Below, piece by piece: positions 59,856 to 64,000 of a stretch of DNA of 64,000 nt. How positions within the stretch are numbered: position 1 is the first letter of the stretch; the number at the start of each line of letters is the position of its first letter. This stretch comes from Chloroflexi bacterium UBA4733. GTDB taxonomy: Bacteria > Chloroflexota > UBA4733. The notes under the pieces were generated by a model. It saw only the letters and a program-made list of their open reading frames with translations. It had not been told where the DNA came from and did no database searches. The DNA lies in NCBI GenBank assembly GCA_002404055.1, contig DHIZ01000164.1, positions 20,215-84,214 on the forward strand. The letters run 5' to 3'. The position numbers and the translations under genes were made by a program.

Positions 59856-60311
59856 TCACCTCAAGGACGGCGGGACGAGCACCTGGGCGATCAACTCGAT
59901 GGCTGCGCGCCAGCCATCGAGCTCACCTTCCTCAAAGCGTCTCTCTGCTAAGTCCTTGTCTACGTAGAGGTAGCTCAATGCGCCATCAGCATCGACGTCA
60001 ATCTCAACCTCGGCATGCGCCTCTCGCCATTCGACCTGAACACCACCCTCGAACGGCGCAACAGCGAAGGGCTTCACCCGGTCGCCAGCCGGCGCGCCGA
60101 GCTGCTCGATGACGCGCAGTACCAGGCCGTGCGCAGTGGCGATAGCAGCGGAGGACGGGGGATCAGCACCGTAGGAATCCCAACCTTGCGGCAGCACGGC
60201 CATCTCCGCCAGTCGATGAAGTGTTGGCTGAAGCAGCCGCTCCAATCGGTCATTCACCACCATGGCGGATGAGGCCAGGAGCAGATCATCGTGAATCGGC
60301 CTCGTTGCCAC
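59856..60311 (-). CDS. Conserved-looking protein of unknown function
   Basis: A 151-residue soluble protein. GTG 60311 has GGAGG six bases upstream. The central segment LPQGWDSYGADPPSSAAIAT is typical of a family often encoded just before a second small protein, whose stub follows here. The remainder alternates strands (GVQVEWREAHAEVEIDVDAD) and ends with a helix. Function unknown. The pairing suggests a two-gene accessory module that has lost its second gene. Confidence 0.7.
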   Translation of the reverse strand: MATRPIHDDLLLASSAMVVNDRLERLLQPTLHRLAEMAVLPQGWDSYGADPPSSAAIATAHGLVLRVIEQLGAPAGDRVKPFAVAPFEGGVQVEWREAHAEVEIDVDADGALSYLYVDKDLAERRFEEGELDGWRAAIELIAQVLVPPSLR

Positions 60312-60390
60312 GGCCTACCTCCAAGAATGTGGTACATACTGCCTCATTTTACCCACTTCCTTGCCAGCAGATCGGTCTGCTCGGCCACCG

Positions 60391-61191
60391 TCAGTGCCCG
60401 CTGCTCTGGTAGGCGCGGAGTTCGTGGCGGAATACCTGGTAGGCAAGAAAGAACCAGACCACGCCTGCGGCGGGGGCCAGGTAGGCGATCACGGCCGGCA
60501 CGAACAGGTCGTGGGTACGGCCCAGGAGCACGGCGGCAGGGAAATAGGCGATGAAGGCGACGGGGATGCCGAAGGTGAGCAGCCAGCGGACGCCGACGCC
60601 GTAGATGCTGAGCGGATAGTTGCCGAAGTTGCTGACGACATTGTCGATCACGTAGACCAGCGATGTGGTGTTGAGCGTGCGGAAGGAGAACGCTGCCACG
60701 GCCAGTTTGAGCGCCGCTTCGATCAGGCAACCACCGGCGATCGCCAGCAAGAAGTAGGCAATCGCCGCCGGGGACCAATCGACGCGCACCAGGGCATTGG
60801 CGGCCAGGAAGAGGGCCACGCCGCCGAGGATGTCGCCGACGGCGCTCACCCGGACTTCCGTTGCCATGATCTGCAGCAGCGGGTTCAGCGGCCGGACCAG
60901 ATAGCGATCGAACTTCCCTTCGCGAATCTGCTCGTCCAGCTCGGAGAGGCTCCCGAAGAGGCTCACGAACAGGCCGTGCGTAGTCAGGCGCAGGCCGTAG
61001 AGGAAGGCAATCTGGCCGAGCGACCAACCGGCCAACGCCTGGAAGCGGCTCAGGACGACCCAGATGAAGATGAAGCCGGTACCCTGGTAGCCCAACCCGA
61101 AGATCACCTGGAGTACGAAGTTGACGCGGTATTGCATCTGGCCACGAAAGGCGGCCGCCAGCATTGCGAAGGTGATGTTGAGCGCCCGCAC
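60391..61191 (-). CDS. ABC-2 type permease, second subunit (DrrB/DUF990-like)
   Basis: A 266-residue membrane protein with six helices, N-terminal FRGQMQYRVNFVLQVIFG, then REGKFDRYLVRPLNPLLQIM, the conserved cytosolic loop of this permease family. GTG 61191 is preceded by AAGGAGG at five bases and lies directly behind the stop of the first permease. With the other permease and the ATPase it forms an ABC-2 exporter of the DUF990/viologen- or daunorubicin-exporter-like class. Confidence 0.88.
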   Translation of the reverse strand: MRALNITFAMLAAAFRGQMQYRVNFVLQVIFGLGYQGTGFIFIWVVLSRFQALAGWSLGQIAFLYGLRLTTHGLFVSLFGSLSELDEQIREGKFDRYLVRPLNPLLQIMATEVRVSAVGDILGGVALFLAANALVRVDWSPAAIAYFLLAIAGGCLIEAALKLAVAAFSFRTLNTTSLVYVIDNVVSNFGNYPLSIYGVGVRWLLTFGIPVAFIAYFPAAVLLGRTHDLFVPAVIAYLAPAAGVVWFFLAYQVFRHELRAYQSSGH

Positions 61192-61192
61192 C

Positions 61193-62002
61193 TCAGCCTC
61201 CTTGCACCACGACGCGACGGTGGGCGCGGCTCCAGACGAGGCGAGCGAGAGCGGCGAGAGCGATGACCCAGAACACCTGCAAACCCAGGGCGTGGAGCGC
61301 GGCGCTGCCCTGCAACTGGCCAAGGTAAATGGCCACCGGCACGAACCCTTCCGACTGGAAGGGCAGCGCGTGCGCCACTGCGAGCAGCGTCGGTGGGAAG
61401 AACCAGAGCGGTACCAGCGCACCGGCAAAGAATGCCGACACGAAGGTCTGAATCATGGCGATCCCGCTCGCCTCCAACGTCCAGAAGGCCACGAGACCGG
61501 TCAGCAAGGCGATGAGCAGGCCGATGAAATAGCCCAGCAGGACGCTCACCACGTACAGGGCGCCGGCGGCTGGTGAGGCGGGCAAGGTCAACCCGCCGAC
61601 GAGCCAGGCGAACGGGAGGGCCAGCAAGACAAACGGACTGATGGCGAGCGCATTGCCGAACTCGTGACAGAGCATCTGCTGCAAGTAGCCGACCGGTCGG
61701 GCCATGTCCAGCGCCACCAGTCCATCGCGGATGCGCTGCTGCATCAGGTAGCTCATTTGGGGGTACAGCGCCCAGAGTTGGACATTAATGAGAGTGAGAT
61801 AGGCAATCAGCGTCGGTAACGGCAGACCAGAGACGATCGCGTGGCCGGCGTAGACGGCGGTCCAGACCATTTTGAGGAGGAAGATCTGCAGCAGCAGGCC
61901 GATGAGGTAGAAGACGACGTTGACGCGGTAGGCGGCAAGGGTCTGCGGCCAGAGCTTCATGAGTTGGAGGTAGGCCGGCAGGTTACGCCAGCGCGACGCC
62001 AT
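61193..62002 (-). CDS. ABC-2 type permease, first subunit
   Basis: A 269-residue six-helix membrane protein (LPAYLQLMKLWPQTLAAYRV at the N-terminus, MQQRIRDGLVALDMARPVGY in the conserved loop). The start overlaps the end of the ATPase gene by 20 bp, so the order is ATPase, permease, permease on the minus strand. Function as an exporter depends on whether the frameshifted ATPase is made. Confidence 0.88.
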   Translation of the reverse strand: MASRWRNLPAYLQLMKLWPQTLAAYRVNVVFYLIGLLLQIFLLKMVWTAVYAGHAIVSGLPLPTLIAYLTLINVQLWALYPQMSYLMQQRIRDGLVALDMARPVGYLQQMLCHEFGNALAISPFVLLALPFAWLVGGLTLPASPAAGALYVVSVLLGYFIGLLIALLTGLVAFWTLEASGIAMIQTFVSAFFAGALVPLWFFPPTLLAVAHALPFQSEGFVPVAIYLGQLQGSAALHALGLQVFWVIALAALARLVWSRAHRRVVVQGG

Positions 62003-62988
62003 CGCGCACCTGCCGCTCCTGGTAGATCTGGCGAATGATCCCCTCCAGATCGGCTTCCGCCAGCGACAGGTCGGTGACCGGGTAGCGGGCAGCCAGGTCG
62101 GCGATCAGGCGTGGGGCGCTGAGCTGCTCCGGCTGGAAGCGCAGCCAGATTTTGGCGTCTTCGCGGCGGATCTCCTCCACGCCGGGCAAGTCAATGACTA
62201 CGTCTGCGGAGGCCATCTGCACCGCCAGGGTGCGGTGGGAAGCGTAGCGCCCCTTGAGTTGCTCCACCGTGCCATCAAAGAGGACCCGACCGTGATCGAT
62301 CATCAACAGGCGGGGGCAGAGTCGCTCGACGTCGCCTAGATCGTGCGTCGTGAGTAGCACGGTCGTCCGCTGTTCAGCGTTGATCTCTTCGATGAACGCC
62401 CGGATGCGCTCCTTCGCCAGCACGTCCAGCCCCACCGTTGGTTCATCAAGGTAGAGCAGCCGCGGCTCGTAGAGCATCGCCGCCGCCAGGTCGCCGCGCA
62501 TGCGCTGGCCCAGGCTGAGCGTGCGCACTGGCTGCTCCAGGAACTCGCTCATGTCCAGCAAGGTGACGAAGCGCTCCAGGTTGCGACGGTAGGCAGCAGG
62601 CGTCATTCGGTAAAGCTTGGCGACGAGCTTGAAGGACTCGACCAGCGGCGGGTCCCACCAGAGCTGGCTGCGCTGGCCGAAGACGACGCCGATGTTGAGC
62701 GCGTTGTGTTCGCGGTCGCGCCAGGGGAACCAGCCCCGCCACCTCAACTTCGCCGGAGGTGGGCACGAGGATGCCCGTCAGCATCTTGATGGTGGTGGAC
62801 TTGCCGGCGCCGTTCGGTCCGAGGTAGCCGACGCGCTCGCCTTCCTCAATAACAAAGCTGACGCCGTCTACTGCCCGCGTCACGGTGACCTCGCGCGTGA
62901 ACAGGGTGCGCACGCTGCCGAGCACGCCGGTCTGCCGCTTGGGCAGCCGGAACTCCTTGACCAGATTGTGGACACGAATTATGGGCAT
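61983..62988 (-). pseudogene. ABC-2 exporter ATPase, frameshifted at a G4/C4 run
   Basis: ATG 62988 (GGAGG five bases upstream) opens PIIRVHNLVKEFRL...YLGPNGAGKSTTIKMLTG (Walker A) and SGEVEVAGLVP. At the run of four G (62724-62727; CCCC in the mRNA) the frame is lost. In the next frame the protein continues without loss: WRDREHNALNIGVVFGQRSQ, signature LSLGQRMRGDLAAAML, Walker B LLYLDEPTVGLD, LTTHDL, to the stop at 61983. Deleting one C restores one normal ATPase of about 334 residues. Real mutation, sequencing error or frameshifting cannot be told apart here. Confidence 0.85.
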
Positions 62989-63070
62989 CGGCGCCTCCCA
63001 AGCGCCGTAGCATACCGTGCGGCTGCGCCGTCGTGGCCCTTGCGCGGAAGCAACGTGCCCTCCCCAGCAA

Positions 63071-63502
63071 TCATGGCTCGTCGGGAGGATGCCAGCCGAC
63101 GCCAATCCACCGCTGTCGTGCCCGGACCAGAAGGGGCCGATTGAGTGCCAGTGCTGCCACCGTCGCACGACCGGTCGGCGTCTGACCGGTCATACGTGCT
63201 CCATCCTCTGCCCAGACGAAGTGTTCAACCCACAGTTGCTGGCGCGGATTGAAGAGTGTTGCCGGCAATCCGGTCAGCGGGTCGGGTGCCATGACTTGGT
63301 CGCTCTTATAGACGTTGCATTGACGGCAGGCAGCCCAGAGGTTGGCACGACGCGTCAGCCCGCCCAGCGCCTGCGGCAGCATGTGCTCTATTTCCAGCGG
63401 CGTACCGGTGATCTCCTCGCTCGATCGACAGTAACCGCACCGCCCGCCTGCATCGACCAGCACCTGATCTCGCAACCGGCGTCCGACGCGGGCAGCGGTC
63501 AC
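63071..63502 (-). CDS. HNH endonuclease
   Basis: A 143-residue HNH nuclease. Zinc ligands in CGYC and CRQC. The core is EIEHMLPQALGG (first His of the beta-beta-alpha metal motif), LTRRANLWAACRQCNVYKSD (Asn and final Lys). GTG 63502 overlaps the stop of the upstream gene by 4 bp, so the two are translated together. HNH proteins of this size occur in restriction, defence and mobile contexts. Confidence 0.88.
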   Translation of the reverse strand: MTAARVGRRLRDQVLVDAGGRCGYCRSSEEITGTPLEIEHMLPQALGGLTRRANLWAACRQCNVYKSDQVMAPDPLTGLPATLFNPRQQLWVEHFVWAEDGARMTGQTPTGRATVAALALNRPLLVRARQRWIGVGWHPPDEP

Positions 63503-63912
63503 GCGCGAGTGACTCGCTCCGCAACGTCGACGCCTCGCTGTTTCAGGAGGGCGACCGCCTCGGCCCGGAGGACCATCACCCGGTCGTGCCGGTCGACCAG
63601 TTCGGCCAACAGCAGATCCTCGTCTGGCGTTGTCCCGTGGCGACGTCGCTTATCGAGGAAGGTATCGAGCAAGACCGTGTCTTCAACGGTCGGTTGACTT
63701 AGGCTGACACGCCACAAGCCGGGTACATCGAGCGTCGCCAGAGCGTCGATCGCCGCGGCGAGATCAGCCGACAATCCACTATCGGCGCCGACAGCCGCGA
63801 TCAGGGTCAAGGTCGCCTCATCCTCAAGTTTGCGCTGATGGTAGCGTGCACGTTGCAGCAACTCGTCATACACTGCCTCTGGAAGGGTGAGCGTCACGGT
63901 CGGCTCGGTCAT
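63499..63912 (-). CDS. Partner protein of the HNH endonuclease
   Basis: A 137-residue protein. The N-terminus VTLTLPEAVYDELLQRARYH followed by a helix suggests a ribbon-helix-helix-like or coiled helical start. The C-terminal half is a long charged helix (LLLAELVDRHDRVMVLRAEA, then VALLKQRGVDV). ATG 63912 with AGGA upstream. Coupled to the HNH gene. An antitoxin-like or specificity role is plausible, not shown. Confidence 0.72.
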   Translation of the reverse strand: MTEPTVTLTLPEAVYDELLQRARYHQRKLEDEATLTLIAAVGADSGLSADLAAAIDALATLDVPGLWRVSLSQPTVEDTVLLDTFLDKRRRHGTTPDEDLLLAELVDRHDRVMVLRAEAVALLKQRGVDVAERVTRA

Positions 63913-63933
63913 CGGTCATTCCTCATCATGGTC

Positions 63934-63939
63934 ATCATA
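63934..63939 (-). promoter_or_regulatory. -10-like box before the HNH operon
   Basis: TATGAT on the minus strand, about 22 bases before ATG 63912. No clear -35 hexamer. The short distance would give a very short leader. Confidence 0.25.
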
Positions 63940-64000
63940 CTACTCCGCGACTGTCCCCGTCGACCGGAGCAGGCGAGAAAGTGCGCCACAAGTTTTCGCG

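Noticed and set aside
1..64000. CRISPR array, rRNA, tmRNA or transposase
   Set aside because: No regularly spaced direct repeats, no rRNA segments and no transposase motifs were seen. The only repeats are the 428-bp pair, the palindromes and the simple-repeat blocks listed.

Overview
The window is 64 kb of GC-rich bacterial chromosome with tightly packed, often overlapping genes, frequent GTG/TTG starts and many decayed genes. Gene content suggests a member of the Chloroflexota, possibly Thermomicrobia-like. The signs are a MoxR-DUF58-DUF4129 operon, ComEC/ComEA, several Uma2-type nucleases, HEPN, HicAB and HNH modules, a GYD-domain protein, DUF6398 and paired multidrug/peptide-type ABC exporters. 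There is no rRNA in the window, so this assignment is an inference from family composition only.

Left part (1-22 kb). A tyrosine recombinase runs off the left edge next to the 3' end of a tRNA-Lys gene, which suggests an integrated element beyond the window. Mostly housekeeping genes follow: comEC-comEA (DNA uptake), rplS-rnhB, and a three-gene 2-oxoacid dehydrogenase operon (E1alpha-E1beta-E2, no E3). A histidine kinase/response regulator pair leads into a MoxR-DUF58-DUF4129 membrane operon. A NarL-type regulator follows with a kinase whose ATP-binding domain looks dead. Then come thrC, a Nudix hydrolase, and a glycosyltransferase with a sugar-nucleotidyltransferase.

Middle part (22-39 kb). 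This is an accessory region with heavy decay. It holds a broken MFS transporter and an esterase remnant, two different sulfatases, and HicAB. It also holds a DUF234-type ATPase and a frameshifted HEAT/TPR/SEC-C gene. Two reciprocally decayed copies of a HEPN two-gene module share a 428-bp direct repeat about 6.5 kb apart. Oligoendopeptidase F comes next, then an RHH antitoxin beside a gutted ParE-type toxin, a REC-DUF4395-thioredoxin operon, a luciferase-like monooxygenase, a GYD protein, a nucleotidyltransferase of the lincosamide/aminoglycoside type, and Uma2.

Right part (39-64 kb). Three pairs of ABC exporter half-transporters lie here. Pair 1 (39.1-42.6 kb) is asymmetric. Pairs 2 and 3 (44.6-48.5 and 51.4-55.2 kb) are paralogous duplications with canonical ATPase motifs. 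Between them are a GNAT-like acyltransferase, a short HEAT-like protein, rsgA and a DUF6398 protein. Pair 3 has the clearest promoter in the window, a palindrome overlapping its -10 box, and apparently no ATG/GTG/TTG start. Further right are an S41-type peptidase coupled to an APH-like kinase, a nucleotidyltransferase, a DrrA/ABC-2 type exporter whose ATPase gene is frameshifted at a G4/C4 run, and an HNH endonuclease with a small partner gene.

A recurring theme is in-frame insertion of low-complexity or palindromic DNA into linkers of otherwise normal proteins: E2, DUF58, the pair-3 ABC linker, and the N-termini of the second exporter genes. Another is toxin-antitoxin-like modules that have lost one half.
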